DNA of 64,000 nucleotides from Myxococcales bacterium (GTDB taxonomy: Bacteria; Myxococcota_A; Polyangia; Nannocystales; Nannocystaceae). Below, one piece after another: positions 42,789 to 50,427 of the stretch. Positions within the stretch are counted from its first letter, which is position 1; each line of letters begins with the position of its first letter. The notes beneath the pieces were generated by a model that worked only from the letters and a program-made list of their open reading frames with translations, made no database searches and was not told where the DNA came from. The translations under genes were made by a program, and so were the position numbers. The DNA is taken from assembly GCA_020633335.1 (NCBI GenBank), contig JACKDU010000010.1, positions 62,001 through 126,000 on the forward strand. The letters are read 5' to 3'.

Positions 42789-43919
42789 ATGCATATGCAA
42801 CGCAGGACGCTACCCCCCGGAACCTCGCCACGGCTGGCGCTCGGACTCGTCCTCGCCGCCGCGGCCTGCACACCGCGCGACTTCGACGACACGACGTCGA
42901 CTGTCCTTACGGACAGCGACTCGACGACGACGACCAGCACCTCCACCGGCCCCACGTCGCTCGGGACGACGACGTCGACGGTGACGACGGCCGACGCCTC
43001 CGGCACCGACGCGAGCTCGTCGACGACCGGGAGCGACACCGAGGGGACCTCGTCGTCGACCACCGGCGATCTCCCTCCCTGTGATCACGATCTGATGTGC
43101 GACGTCGACGAGGACGCGACGGGCTGCCTCCACGACTGTGGCGGCTGCGAGCCCGACGGCGTCTGCGATGCCGCCGCCGAGACCCCCTTCTCGTGCCCGG
43201 TCGACTGCGACGCCTCCGCCTGCAATCACGACGGGCTGGTCGACGCCCTCAGCGAGCAGTGCGACGACGGCAACGACGCCAACGACGACGCTTGCACCGA
43301 CACCTGCAGCCACAACGTGTGCGGCGATGGCTTCCTCTTCGCTGGCGCCGAGGAGTGCGACGACGGGAACGCGGACGACGGCGACGGGTGCTCGAGCAAG
43401 TGCGTCCGCGATCACCGGGTGGTCTTCGTCACCAGCGCCGAGTACAAGGGCAACCTCCTGCCGGCGATCGACAACCTCAGCGGCCTCGCGCTCGCCGACG
43501 CCCACTGTCAGCAACTCGCCGACGCCGGGGACCTCCCCGGGGGCTACATGGCCTGGCTGAGCACGGGGGTGAGCGCGCCGAGCGAGCGCTTCAACGTGAT
43601 GGCCGGCTTCGCGGGTCGATATGAGCTGCTCGACGGCACCGCGGTCGCCGAGAGCTGGGACGACTTCACAGGCGCGACCCTCCTCCACGCGATCGATCGC
43701 GACGAGCAGGGCGCTCAGGTCTCGTCGCTGGTCTGGACCAACACCGCGACCAACGGCAATTCGAAGGGCTCCTTCGACTGCGACGGGTGGAGCTCCTCCG
43801 ACGTCTCCAGCAAGGGCGGCTACGGCTCCTCGCAGTACGCCAACAAGCAGTGGACCGACGTGGACGTCGGCCCCTGCGGCTTCTCGGCCCGCCTCTACTG
43901 CGTCCAGGTGACCGAGTAG
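42789..43919 (+). CDS. Surface lipoprotein, paralogue of the preceding gene (DUF4215-like and DUF1554-like)
   Basis: About 376 residues from ATG 42789 (ATG 42795 is two codons further and equally possible). The signal peptide ends LAAAAC, followed by a Thr/Ser-rich linker, CDHDLMCDVDEDATGCLHDCGGC, DUF4215-like repeats (ALSEQCDDGNDANDDAC, CGDGFLFAGAEECDDGN) and the same DUF1554-like head (VFVTSAEYKGNLLP, YMAWLSTG, SARLYCVQVTE). The order and wording of every block match the upstream gene, so this is a tandem duplication. The linker and loop residues of the head have diverged. A 7-bp hairpin follows at 43944-43962. Confidence 0.82.
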   Translation: MHMQRRTLPPGTSPRLALGLVLAAAACTPRDFDDTTSTVLTDSDSTTTTSTSTGPTSLGTTTSTVTTADASGTDASSSTTGSDTEGTSSSTTGDLPPCDHDLMCDVDEDATGCLHDCGGCEPDGVCDAAAETPFSCPVDCDASACNHDGLVDALSEQCDDGNDANDDACTDTCSHNVCGDGFLFAGAEECDDGNADDGDGCSSKCVRDHRVVFVTSAEYKGNLLPAIDNLSGLALADAHCQQLADAGDLPGGYMAWLSTGVSAPSERFNVMAGFAGRYELLDGTAVAESWDDFTGATLLHAIDRDEQGAQVSSLVWTNTATNGNSKGSFDCDGWSSSDVSSKGGYGSSQYANKQWTDVDVGPCGFSARLYCVQVTE

Positions 43920-43943
43920 ACGTCGGCGCGTGCCGCCAGACGG

Positions 43944-43962
43944 GCGCCAGATTCGCTGGCGC
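43944..43962. terminator. Hairpin between convergent genes
   Basis: GCGCCAG (43944-43950) and CTGGCGC (43956-43962) form a perfect 7-bp stem over ATTCG, in the 74-base gap between the convergent lipoprotein and Rieske genes. It could end transcription from both sides. No T run. Confidence 0.5.
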
Positions 43963-43993
43963 GCTGGTCTCGCAGAGAAGCCCCTGCCCGGGC

Positions 43994-44437
43994 TCAGGCC
44001 AGATTCACCAGGATCGCGTCGCCCTCGCGGCTCGCGGGGTAGCGATCGAGGGGAGCGCCGGCGGGGCCCTTGAGCACCTCGCCGGCGAGCGAGAAGCGGG
44101 ATCCGTGGCAGGGGCAGGCGAGCTCGCTTGACGCCTCGTCGAGCTTCACGCCGCAGCCGAGGTGCGTGCACTTCAGGGAGAGGGCGACGTAGACCCCCTC
44201 GCTCTCCTGGCGAACCAGGATCGGCTTGCCCTTGCCGTCCGCGCGGACGACCGCGTTGCCGCCGACCTCGCCGAGGGCCGGGAAGTCCGCGAGCGTGAGG
44301 TGGAGGACGCCGCCCTCGCTGGAGACGTCGCGGAGCCCCTCGATCTTGCCGCCGCAGCCGACCGCGAGCGCGCCGAGGCCCCAGGAGCCGAGGACGAGGA
44401 GCTCACGTCGACCCAGTCGATCTTCGTGCCGTGCCAT
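43994..44437 (-). CDS. Small Rieske [2Fe-2S] protein, predicted lipoprotein
   Basis: A 147-residue protein from ATG 44437 (AAGGGGA just upstream). The N-terminus has a twin-Arg-like start (LGRRELLVLG) leading to a hydrophobic stretch and VGC (Cys28), so it may be a Tat-exported lipoprotein. The Rieske cluster site is complete: CTHLGC (Cys90, His92, Cys95) and CPCHGSRF (Cys108, Cys110, His111). It therefore binds a 2Fe-2S cluster and transfers single electrons in the periplasm. It is the size of the soluble Rieske part of bc1/b6f complexes, but no cytochrome b gene accompanies it, so its partner is unknown. It is transcribed alone; the hairpin at 44510-44540 separates it from the gene upstream. 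Confidence 0.88.
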   Translation of the reverse strand: MARHEDRLGRRELLVLGSWGLGALAVGCGGKIEGLRDVSSEGGVLHLTLADFPALGEVGGNAVVRADGKGKPILVRQESEGVYVALSLKCTHLGCGVKLDEASSELACPCHGSRFSLAGEVLKGPAGAPLDRYPASREGDAILVNLA

Positions 44438-44509
44438 GTCCCCTTCGTACACCCGAGGCCCGAGCGCGGTCCACAACGCTGACATCGAGGGCACGCGGAG
44501 CCGAGACGC

Positions 44510-44540
44510 CGAGACCCCGCAGCCGAAGCTCGGGGTCTCG
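44510..44540 (-). terminator. Hairpin terminator of the Cys-repeat protein gene
   Basis: A perfect 10-bp stem (CGAGACCCCG at 44510-44519, CGGGGTCTCG at 44531-44540) over an 11-base loop, 27 bases past the stop of the minus-strand gene. No U run follows on that strand. Confidence 0.6.
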
Positions 44541-44566
44541 TCGGGGAGGACCGGGCGGAGCGGACG

Positions 44567-45688
44567 CTAGCGCTTGGTCACGGCGTTGTTGTGGCAGACC
44601 GCCGCCTTGCTCGAGCACCCCTGCTGACAGACCTCGAGGTTGGTCTCGCAGGTGAGCTGACAGGTCGCCTTGTCGGTCGCGCGGACGCCAGCCGCGTTGC
44701 ACGAGCGGACACACGAGGTGTTCTGGGTGCTGCAGCTCTCGTTGCAGGCCGTCGCCTCGGGGCACGCCGGAGCTGGCTTGGGGGCGGCGCTCAGGGTGGT
44801 GTTCATCGACGGCGCGGGCGGCGAGGTCCCGGTCGCGCCGGGCTGGCTGCCGGGCTGGCCGGGCTGGGGGCCCGCGTACCACGACGCCTGGGTCGACGCC
44901 GGCGGGCTCGCCGGGTACTGGTAGCCGGCGCCGCCCGAGCTGGTGACGCCCGCCGACGACTCGATGATCGCCCGCCGGGCGTCCGCCCCGCCTCCGTAAT
45001 AGATCGTCCCCTGCGGGAGCGTGTCGGCGAGGTTCGAGCAGTTGAGCTTGCAGGTCTCGAGGTCGGTCGCGTTGCGGTACGAGGTGCGCTTGCACTCGGC
45101 CTGGCACGAATTGATCGCGGCCTGGACCTGGGCCTGCGCCGCGGGGTTGGGCGCCGGCGCCGGCCGGGCCTGGGCCTGGGGCGAGTAGACGAGCGGACCG
45201 CCGGCGCTCGCCTGGCCGGTGGGGACGTAGCCCTGGGGAGCGCCGACCGCCGTCGGCGCAGCGCCCGGGGCGTTGACCACGGCCGCCGTCCGGGCCGCCT
45301 CCTCCGCCTGCGCCTTGCAGTTGAGCTTGCAGGTCGCGCGATCGGTCGGACTCGCCTCGGCGTTGCAGCGCGACTCGCAAAGGACCTGATCGTTGCTCGT
45401 CCAGGTGGGCGGAGTCGCGCTCGGGGACGGAGATGGCGACGGCGACGGGGCGGCCACGTTCGAGGTCGCCGAGGGCGTCGGTGCAGGGGTCGGCGACGGC
45501 TGGGTCTCGTACTGGTAGCGGCACTCGAGCTTGCACGTCGCGCGGTCGTCGGCCCGCATCGAGCCCTGGTTGCATGCGCTCACGCATGCCGTGAGCTGGG
45601 CGTCGCCGGACGGCGGCGCGGCGCTCAACTCCGGGGACCAGAGCCCTGCGATGCCTGCGAGGAGCGTTCCGAGCCAGATCTTGTGCAT
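44567..45688 (-). CDS. Exported Cys-repeat protein with Pro/Ala/Gln-rich linkers
   Basis: A 373-residue secreted protein with a signal peptide (MHKIWLGTLLAGIAG...LSAAPP) and no lipobox. Four copies of an unrecognised motif, CxxxC, then 8-15 residues, then TCxLxC, are visible: CVSAC...DDRATCKLEC, CESRC...TDRATCKLNC, CQAEC...TDLETCKLNC and CVRSC...TDKATCQLTC, plus a related CNESCSTQNTSC. They are separated by long low-complexity linkers (PSPTPAPTPS, PSPSPSPSPS, PAPAPNPAAQAQ). Each unit probably forms a small disulfide-linked helical hairpin. The ATG at 45688 has CAGGAG as ribosome-binding site. It is bounded by its own terminator and lies in front of a 473-base intergenic region. Confidence 0.78.
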   Translation of the reverse strand: MHKIWLGTLLAGIAGLWSPELSAAPPSGDAQLTACVSACNQGSMRADDRATCKLECRYQYETQPSPTPAPTPSATSNVAAPSPSPSPSPSATPPTWTSNDQVLCESRCNAEASPTDRATCKLNCKAQAEEAARTAAVVNAPGAAPTAVGAPQGYVPTGQASAGGPLVYSPQAQARPAPAPNPAAQAQVQAAINSCQAECKRTSYRNATDLETCKLNCSNLADTLPQGTIYYGGGADARRAIIESSAGVTSSGGAGYQYPASPPASTQASWYAGPQPGQPGSQPGATGTSPPAPSMNTTLSAAPKPAPACPEATACNESCSTQNTSCVRSCNAAGVRATDKATCQLTCETNLEVCQQGCSSKAAVCHNNAVTKR

Positions 45689-46161
45689 ACAGCCAACTCC
45701 TGTGGGTGTGAGGATTACACGTTAGCAGAGGTCTCGACGCTCGCAAATAATACATCGCCCCGAAAGCCGCGAATTTTCGCGCCTGGGGCCGAAAAAATCG
45801 CCGCCGCCGGATGGGCGACGCGCGACCGTCGACGGGCCTGAACACGTCGGGGTTCGCGCGCATTCGCCCCCTGCGATATCCTGCGCGGGATGGCGCCGCG
45901 GATCCGAGGGGTCGGGGAGACGGTCGCGCGCGAGCGCACCGGAGGCGCGGCGGAGCCCCCGGGCGGTCGCGCGCTCGCTCTCACCGCCACGTCCGCGGGC
46001 CTCGGCGTGCTCCCGTCGCCGCGCTCGCCCGGGCTCTCCCCCCTCCGCGCGCGGGTCCCAGTGTACATGTTCTCAGAGACATGTCTCTCCGAGCTCCCGG
46101 TAGCCGGCCGCCGTCGACGCTGGCGCGCCCTCCCCCACCCCGACGCCCGCGGGGTCGCGCG
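45689..46161. other. Intergenic region between the divergent Cys-repeat and UbiA genes
   Basis: Near 45715-45790 lies an AT-rich stretch with a possible minus-strand promoter (TTGCGA at 45746-45741, TAACGT at 45724-45719) for the Cys-repeat gene. The palindromic operator candidate at 46061-46087 precedes the UbiA gene. An open frame at 45890-46165 overlaps the UbiA start but has Arg/Pro-rich, shadow-like composition and is not called. Confidence 0.5.
46061..46087 (+). promoter_or_regulatory. Paired palindromic operator candidate upstream of the UbiA gene
   Basis: A perfect 14-bp palindrome AGAGACATGTCTCT (46074-46087) adjoins a related site centred on ACATGT at 46064-46069 (TGTACATGTTCTC). 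Both share the core ACATGT and an outer GAGA/CTC, spaced 14 bases centre to centre, as tandem sites for a dimeric repressor often are. It lies about 75 bases before the UbiA ATG. Confidence 0.5.
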
Positions 46162-47034
46162 ATGAGCACGGAGCAGCGCTCGATGCCGGGCGCGGCCCTG
46201 CGGATCGTCGCCGACGTCGCCCGCTTCCGCCTCCGGCGCCTCGAGATGGCCAACCTCGGCGGAGCGGCCGCGGTCGCCGTCGTCGCCGGCCTCCCGCCCC
46301 TCGAGATCGCCGGGCGCCTCCTCTTCGGCGCGCTCCTCAACCTCCTCGTCTACCTCAACAACGACTACCTCGACGTCGACGCCGACCTCGCCTCGACCAC
46401 CCGCGAGCGGGCGATGACCGCCTTCCTCGCCGCCCATCGTCCGGCCGCGGTCGCGGCTCAGCTCGCGCTCCTCGGCCTCCTCCTGGCGATCGCGCTCCTC
46501 TGGGAGCCGGTGCTCCTCCTCCCCCTGATCGCCGGCGGCGGCCTCTGCTGGGCCTACTCGGCCCGCCTCAAGCGGATCCCGGGGCTCGATCTCGCGGCGA
46601 TGATCGCCTGGGGGATGGCGATGTCGGCGGTCGGCGCCCCCCTCGACGATCCCCTGGCCTGGGCGCTGGTGATCCAGCTCGGCCTCTTCTCCGGCGTCTT
46701 TGAGAGCATCCAGGTGCTCCGCGATCGGCCCGAGGACGCCGAGGTCGGCGTGCGGACGACGGCCGTCGCCCTCGGCGAGCTCGGCAGCCGCCGCTTGATC
46801 CGGATCATGCTCCTCCTGAGCGGCGTCTACGCCTCCTTCGTGCTGGTCGGGCCGATCGGGCTCCTGCCGGCGCTCGGCCTCCTCCTGCCGATCGATCGGG
46901 CCACGATCCCCGCCTACTGGACGCGGGTGCGCCTCCTCCTCGGCGTCACGCTCCTCGTCGAGGTCGCCTACGTCGCGCTCGCGGGCCGGAGCGCCGGGCT
47001 CTGGCTGGCGATCGAGGGCGGCCGGATCACCTGA
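46162..47034 (+). CDS. UbiA-family prenyltransferase
   Basis: A 290-residue inner-membrane protein with about eight to nine helices. The first Asp-rich motif is NDYLDVDAD (Asn67, Asp68, Asp71, Asp75), matching the NDxxDxxxD site that binds the prenyl diphosphate through Mg2+. The second, DRPEDAEVGVRT, is in the expected loop in the second half. UbiA enzymes attach isoprenoid chains to aromatic acceptors (quinones, haem O, chlorophyllide, lipids). The acceptor cannot be told here; the isolated setting, with no men, ubi or cox genes, argues against assigning a quinone step. The ATG at 46162 is the first Met before the conserved start. An operator-like palindrome pair precedes it. tRNA-Lys follows convergently. 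Confidence 0.85.
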   Translation: MSTEQRSMPGAALRIVADVARFRLRRLEMANLGGAAAVAVVAGLPPLEIAGRLLFGALLNLLVYLNNDYLDVDADLASTTRERAMTAFLAAHRPAAVAAQLALLGLLLAIALLWEPVLLLPLIAGGGLCWAYSARLKRIPGLDLAAMIAWGMAMSAVGAPLDDPLAWALVIQLGLFSGVFESIQVLRDRPEDAEVGVRTTAVALGELGSRRLIRIMLLLSGVYASFVLVGPIGLLPALGLLLPIDRATIPAYWTRVRLLLGVTLLVEVAYVALAGRSAGLWLAIEGGRIT

Positions 47035-47086
47035 GCCGCGGGCACCCCGAGGGGCCCCGCCGGCCGACCCGCGGCGCGGCGGGCGA

Positions 47087-47159
47087 TGAGCCCGGCAGGA
47101 CTCGAACCTGCGACCAACGGATTAAAAGTCCGTCGCTCTACCAACTGAGCTACGAGCCC
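47087..47159 (-). tRNA. tRNA-Lys (anticodon TTT)
   Basis: A complete cloverleaf on the minus strand. It starts GGGCTCGTAGCTCAG and has the anticodon loop CTTTTAA in an ACGGA/TCCGT stem. The T arm contains GGTTCGAGTCC and the discriminator is A. CCA is not encoded. It lies 17 bases downstream of tRNA-Glu, so the two are probably co-transcribed. Confidence 0.95.
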
Positions 47160-47176
47160 TTGCCCCGCCGACCCGG

Positions 47177-47249
47177 TGACCCCAACGGGATTCGAACCCG
47201 TGTTGGCGGCGTGAAAGGCCGCTGTCCTAGGCCTCTAGACGATGGGGTC
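47177..47249 (-). tRNA. tRNA-Glu (anticodon TTC)
   Basis: A complete cloverleaf on the minus strand. The acceptor is GACCCCA/TGGGGTC, the anticodon stem GCGGC/GCCGC with loop CTTTCAC (anticodon TTC), and the T arm is GGGTTCGAATCCC. The discriminator is A; CCA is not encoded. It is upstream of tRNA-Lys in the same direction. Confidence 0.95.
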
Positions 47250-47423
47250 AAAGTGGGCCGGGCGGGGAGGAGCCTTCTACCCCATGCGGCGGGGCGCCGC
47301 AAGGACCCGCCGCGCGCTGCGGCCCACGTGGTCCGCGTCCGCCGATCGTCGCTTGGCCGCGCGGCCGGCAGATCCTTCCCTCTCCTCCGCCGGCGTCTCC
47401 GCGATCGCGCATCGCGGAGGCCG

Positions 47424-48125
47424 CTAGTCGCGGACCGGTCGGACGATCAGCGACGCGAAGCTCGCCCGGAAGAGCTGCTCGACCTTCGGGAAGTCGTCGG
47501 GCGCGGCCTCGAGGAGCGCCCAGTAGAACCACCCGCGATCGCGGCGGATCAGCACCAGGCCCTTGAGCGGAGGCTCTCCCCGGGAGCCCGCCCCCGCCTC
47601 GTAGGAGGTGATCGTCGTCTCGCCCTGGGTCTGATCGGGACCCATGGTGAGCGCGTCTGGATCGAGGCCGCGGAGCATCAGGACGTGCTTGCGGACGAGC
47701 GGCACCGCCGATGACGAGCGGAGGAAGCCGACCGCCTCGAAGGGGACCGGGACACCGCAGGAGCTCATCTGGCCGCCGCTCGACGAGCGCGCGAAGAAGG
47801 GGTTCTGCTCGACGAGCTCGGTCCCCTTCGGCATCCGCATCAAGAAGCGGCCGCCGAAGAAGGCGGTCGGCTGATCGTCGAGCGCCGGCTCGCAGGGGGG
47901 CGGCGCCGGCTCGCTCGGAGCCGCAGCCTCCCCGCCCCCGCCGCCAGCCTGGCTCGCGGCGCCGCCGGCCGGGACCCCGCCCGGACCACCGCCCGAGGAC
48001 GCCGCGCCGCCGCTCGCCGGCGGGTTCGCCCCGGCCGGCCGATCACAGGCGACGCCCGCGCTGATGAAGAGACCGACAACCAAGAGCAGCGCCGGGAACA
48101 ACGCGTGGATCTGGTGCACTCTCAT
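47424..48125 (-). CDS. Lipoprotein with Gly/Ala linker, tandem paralogue of the gene at 48178
   Basis: A 233-residue lipoprotein. The signal peptide ends in GVAC (Cys27), then a Gly/Ala/Ser/Pro-rich linker runs to about residue 75. The roughly 150-residue globular domain starts with CEPALDDQPTAFFGGRFLMRMP, has LVEQNPFFARSS and ends with a FYWALLEAAPDDFPKVEQLF segment. The family is not recognised, but it matches the neighbour block by block (QPTAFF/TPTALF, LVEQNPFF/LVERNPFL, PPLKGLVLI/PPVKGLVAL), and the two coding sequences have the same length (702 bases). GGAGGAGTGAAGC before the ATG is an excellent ribosome-binding site. It lies 52 bases downstream of the paralogue and is probably co-transcribed. 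Confidence 0.75.
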   Translation of the reverse strand: MRVHQIHALFPALLLVVGLFISAGVACDRPAGANPPASGGAASSGGGPGGVPAGGAASQAGGGGGEAAAPSEPAPPPCEPALDDQPTAFFGGRFLMRMPKGTELVEQNPFFARSSSGGQMSSCGVPVPFEAVGFLRSSSAVPLVRKHVLMLRGLDPDALTMGPDQTQGETTITSYEAGAGSRGEPPLKGLVLIRRDRGWFYWALLEAAPDDFPKVEQLFRASFASLIVRPVRD

Positions 48126-48177
48126 GCTTCACTCCTCCTCGTCGTCCCCGGCGACCGCCGGATGTCGTCGCTGACGA

Positions 48178-48879
48178 CTACTTCTTGCTGCGCAGGATCA
48201 GCATCCGCTTGGCGGACTCGGCGTAGGTCGCCTTGATCGCCGGCCAGGCGTTGGGGTGGGCCTCGTAGATCGCCCAGTAGTGGATGCCCTCGGCCTCCTT
48301 GAGCGCCACCAGGCCCTTGACCGGCGGCTCGCCCTTCGGGCCCTCGCCGACCTCGAAGATGCCGGTGTAGTTCGGGCCCTTCTCGCTCTCCTCGGACCAG
48401 CCGAGGACGTCGCCCGCCTGGTAGCCGAGCTGGCCCATGACGCCGTCACGGACCTCCTTGACCGGCTTGTTCGGGTCGTACTCGAAGTAGCCGACGGCCA
48501 TCCGGGTGACGATCGCCTCACAGGTCGACTCGACGTTGTTGGCGGTGAAGAGGAAGGGGTTGCGCTCGACCAGCTCGACGTGCTTCGGCAGGCGCATCAC
48601 GAGCTTGTCGGCGAAGAGCGCGGTCGGGGTCTCGCTGACCTCGGCCGGGCACTCCTGGGCAACCTCACCGCCGCCACCGCCAGCATCGCCGCCGCCCTCA
48701 TCGCCGCCGCCGCCCGACTCGTCGCCGCCGCCGCCGCCACCGCCACCGCCGCCGCTGCCGCCCGCCTCGGAGCCGCCGCTCTCACCGGGGGGAGTCGTGC
48801 CTTCGGGTTTCTTGTCGCCACAGCCAACCGCCATGGCCATCACCAAACAAGGGATTGCAAGTGAACGAAGCAGCTTCAC
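48178..48879 (-). CDS. Lipoprotein with Gly-rich linker, tandem paralogue of the gene at 47424
   Basis: A 233-residue lipoprotein from GTG 48879 (AGGAGA and GAGGA lie just upstream). The signal peptide ends in AVGC (Cys20), followed by DKKPEGTTPP. A Gly-rich linker encoded by GCC/GCCACC trinucleotide runs contains ten consecutive Gly. The domain begins ECPAEVSETPTALFADKLVMRLP and includes LVERNPFLFTANNVESTCEAI, PNYTGIFEVGEGPKGEPPVKG and HYWAIYEAHPNAWPAIK. Same fold and length as its downstream paralogue. The Gly run is a simple repeat that could change length without breaking the frame. Location: periplasm or outer membrane. Function unknown. Confidence 0.75.
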   Translation of the reverse strand: MKLLRSLAIPCLVMAMAVGCGDKKPEGTTPPGESGGSEAGGSGGGGGGGGGGDESGGGGDEGGGDAGGGGGEVAQECPAEVSETPTALFADKLVMRLPKHVELVERNPFLFTANNVESTCEAIVTRMAVGYFEYDPNKPVKEVRDGVMGQLGYQAGDVLGWSEESEKGPNYTGIFEVGEGPKGEPPVKGLVALKEAEGIHYWAIYEAHPNAWPAIKATYAESAKRMLILRSKK

Positions 48880-49048
48880 GTCCTCGGTTCTCCTCAGGGT
48901 GGGCGGCACGGTACCACAAAATTGCCGGCGCAAACCTTGAACCTGCAAGCATGGTCCACGCCCGAAGATGCGCGGACCGTCAGCGCACGCAGGGGGATGC
49001 GCACCTGCGCCCTCGCCCGGGGCACTCGCCCGGGGCACTCGTCGGGAC

Positions 49049-49561
49049 TCAGGCGTCCGCCGGCGGATTCCACTCCACGGCGCCACCGGGCAGGAAATAG
49101 ATCAGGTTCATGCGTCCCGCGTTGACCTCCGGGACGTGGGTGCTCCCCGGGCCCGCGAAGATCCAGCCCGCCACGCGACCGCAGAAACGGGGCTCGCCCT
49201 CGACGGCGAATCCGAGCGTCACCTCCCCGCGAGGGTGACGATGGCGGAGCGCTGCGCCGGCGAGGCGGACGACGTCGATCGAGAGATCGTGGGTCGCCGC
49301 CGACGCGCGAGCGACCCGTGAGAAGCGGGCGTCGGGCTCCCCCCGATCGCAGAGCCAGCCCTCGGCGACGCCGCGCTCGAGGGACGCGCCGATCGCCTGG
49401 ACGAGCTCGCCGTCGATCGGGAAGGCGTCCGCGAGCTCGGCCTCGAGATCGGCGATCGCCGCGTCGTCGTCCCGCGACTCCGGGCGGAGGGCGGCGACCT
49501 TGGCGAGGAGAGGCGCGAGGAGCTCGATGAGCGAGGGGACGTCGGCGGCGGCGGCGATCAT
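49049..49561 (-). CDS. DUF4863 family protein, similar to 4-hydroxylaminobenzoate lyase (PnbB)
   Basis: A 170-residue soluble protein. After a helical N-terminus (SLIELLAPLLAKVAALRP) comes a cupin-like beta region: THDLSIDVVRLAGAALRHRHPRGE, VEGEPRFCGRVAGWIFAGPGSTHVPEVNAG, and YFLPGGAVEWNPPADA. This wording recalls DUF4863, whose characterised member PnbB converts 4-hydroxylaminobenzoate to protocatechuate and ammonia; I rate that match as likely, not certain. It is the last of four minus-strand genes, each overlapping the next by 4 bases: Nudix hydrolase, lipoprotein, lipoprotein, then this. No nitroreductase is nearby, so the natural substrate may differ. Conserved His residues (HRH, STHVPEV) could bind a metal. 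Confidence 0.65.
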   Translation of the reverse strand: MIAAAADVPSLIELLAPLLAKVAALRPESRDDDAAIADLEAELADAFPIDGELVQAIGASLERGVAEGWLCDRGEPDARFSRVARASAATHDLSIDVVRLAGAALRHRHPRGEVTLGFAVEGEPRFCGRVAGWIFAGPGSTHVPEVNAGRMNLIYFLPGGAVEWNPPADA

Positions 49562-50427
49562 GGCGGCGGGAGGCTACCACCGATCTCCAGGCGATCGGCG
49601 AGGCCGCGGATCAGGAGCGGATCGGCGGCGGCGCCCTCGGGGGTGAGGACCTGGCCGCGCGGCGCCCGGGCGCCGATCAGCACGCGGATCGGCGCGGCCT
49701 CGAGGGCGCCGAGGAGCGCGCCCGCGGGCTCGCCCTCGGTCGAGACGCCGAGCCCGGTGGCGGCCGGACGAGGCGCCGTCAACCAGCGCAGGAGATCGAG
49801 GCCGCGGCCTGCCGGGACCAGGGCCTGACGATCCCCGGGGAGGAGGAGGAGATCGAAGGCGAAGGCCGTCGGATCGATCGCCTCGCCGATCACCCCGCCG
49901 ACCAGCGAGCGGGTGCGGAGGCCCCAGCGCTCGCCGTAGAGCGCCCGCACGCGCTCGAGATCGCAGGCCTGGCGCCAGAGCCAGATCGTCTCGCCACCTG
50001 GCCCTTGGAGCAGGAGGATCTCGGGCGGCCTCAGATCGAGGGGATCGAGGAGCGCGCGGAGCATCGCCAGCTGGAGGCCGAGCTGGGAGAGCGCGAGGCC
50101 GGCGACGATCGGCGCCTCGCCGACCCCGTCGCCGCCGCCCTCGCCTCGGGCCCACCCCTCGAGTCGGGCGATCGACACGTCGAGATCGGGGGCGCCCGCG
50201 TCGATCAGGGCCGCGAGGCGGAGATCGCCAGGGAGCTCCTCGAGCCCGCCGATCCGCTGGGGCGGCCCCTCGCAGGCGGCCGCGAGCTCGAGGGCCGGCG
50301 TCGCCGCGGGCTCCGGCGGCTCCTCGCTCGGGGCCGGGCTCGCGCGCTCGTCGACCCCGGCCGCGGGCACGCCGCAGGCGAGCGCGAGCGCGAGCGCGGG
50401 CGCCAGGACCTGGGCGCGCCCGCTCAT
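49558..50427 (-). CDS. Lipoprotein of unknown function
   Basis: A 289-residue protein with an Ala/Leu-rich signal peptide and a lipobox (LACG, Cys about 18), followed by a Pro/Glu/Ala linker. The mature domain begins at ACEGPPQRIGGLEELPGDLRLA and is mainly alpha/beta, with FAFDLLLLPGDRQALVPAGRGLDLL and PIRVLIGARAPRGQVL. No family is recognised. Both ends overlap neighbouring genes by ATGA, so it is made together with the second lipoprotein and the DUF4863 protein. It and the next lipoprotein share a loose plan (short linker, an LRWL/WARG-type helix, C-terminal alpha/beta), and may be distant paralogues. Confidence 0.7.
   Translation of the reverse strand: MSGRAQVLAPALALALACGVPAAGVDERASPAPSEEPPEPAATPALELAAACEGPPQRIGGLEELPGDLRLAALIDAGAPDLDVSIARLEGWARGEGGGDGVGEAPIVAGLALSQLGLQLAMLRALLDPLDLRPPEILLLQGPGGETIWLWRQACDLERVRALYGERWGLRTRSLVGGVIGEAIDPTAFAFDLLLLPGDRQALVPAGRGLDLLRWLTAPRPAATGLGVSTEGEPAGALLGALEAAPIRVLIGARAPRGQVLTPEGAAADPLLIRGLADRLEIGGSLPPP

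Noticed and set aside
45890..46165. A 91-codon plus-strand frame overlapping the UbiA start by ATGA
   Set aside because: Arg/Pro-rich, low-complexity composition without a ribosome-binding site; it contains the palindromic operator candidate. Overlap alone is not evidence of a gene.
48700..48760. Tandem GCC/ACC trinucleotides as a CRISPR-like or satellite array
   Set aside because: They simply encode the Gly-rich linker of the lipoprotein at 48178.
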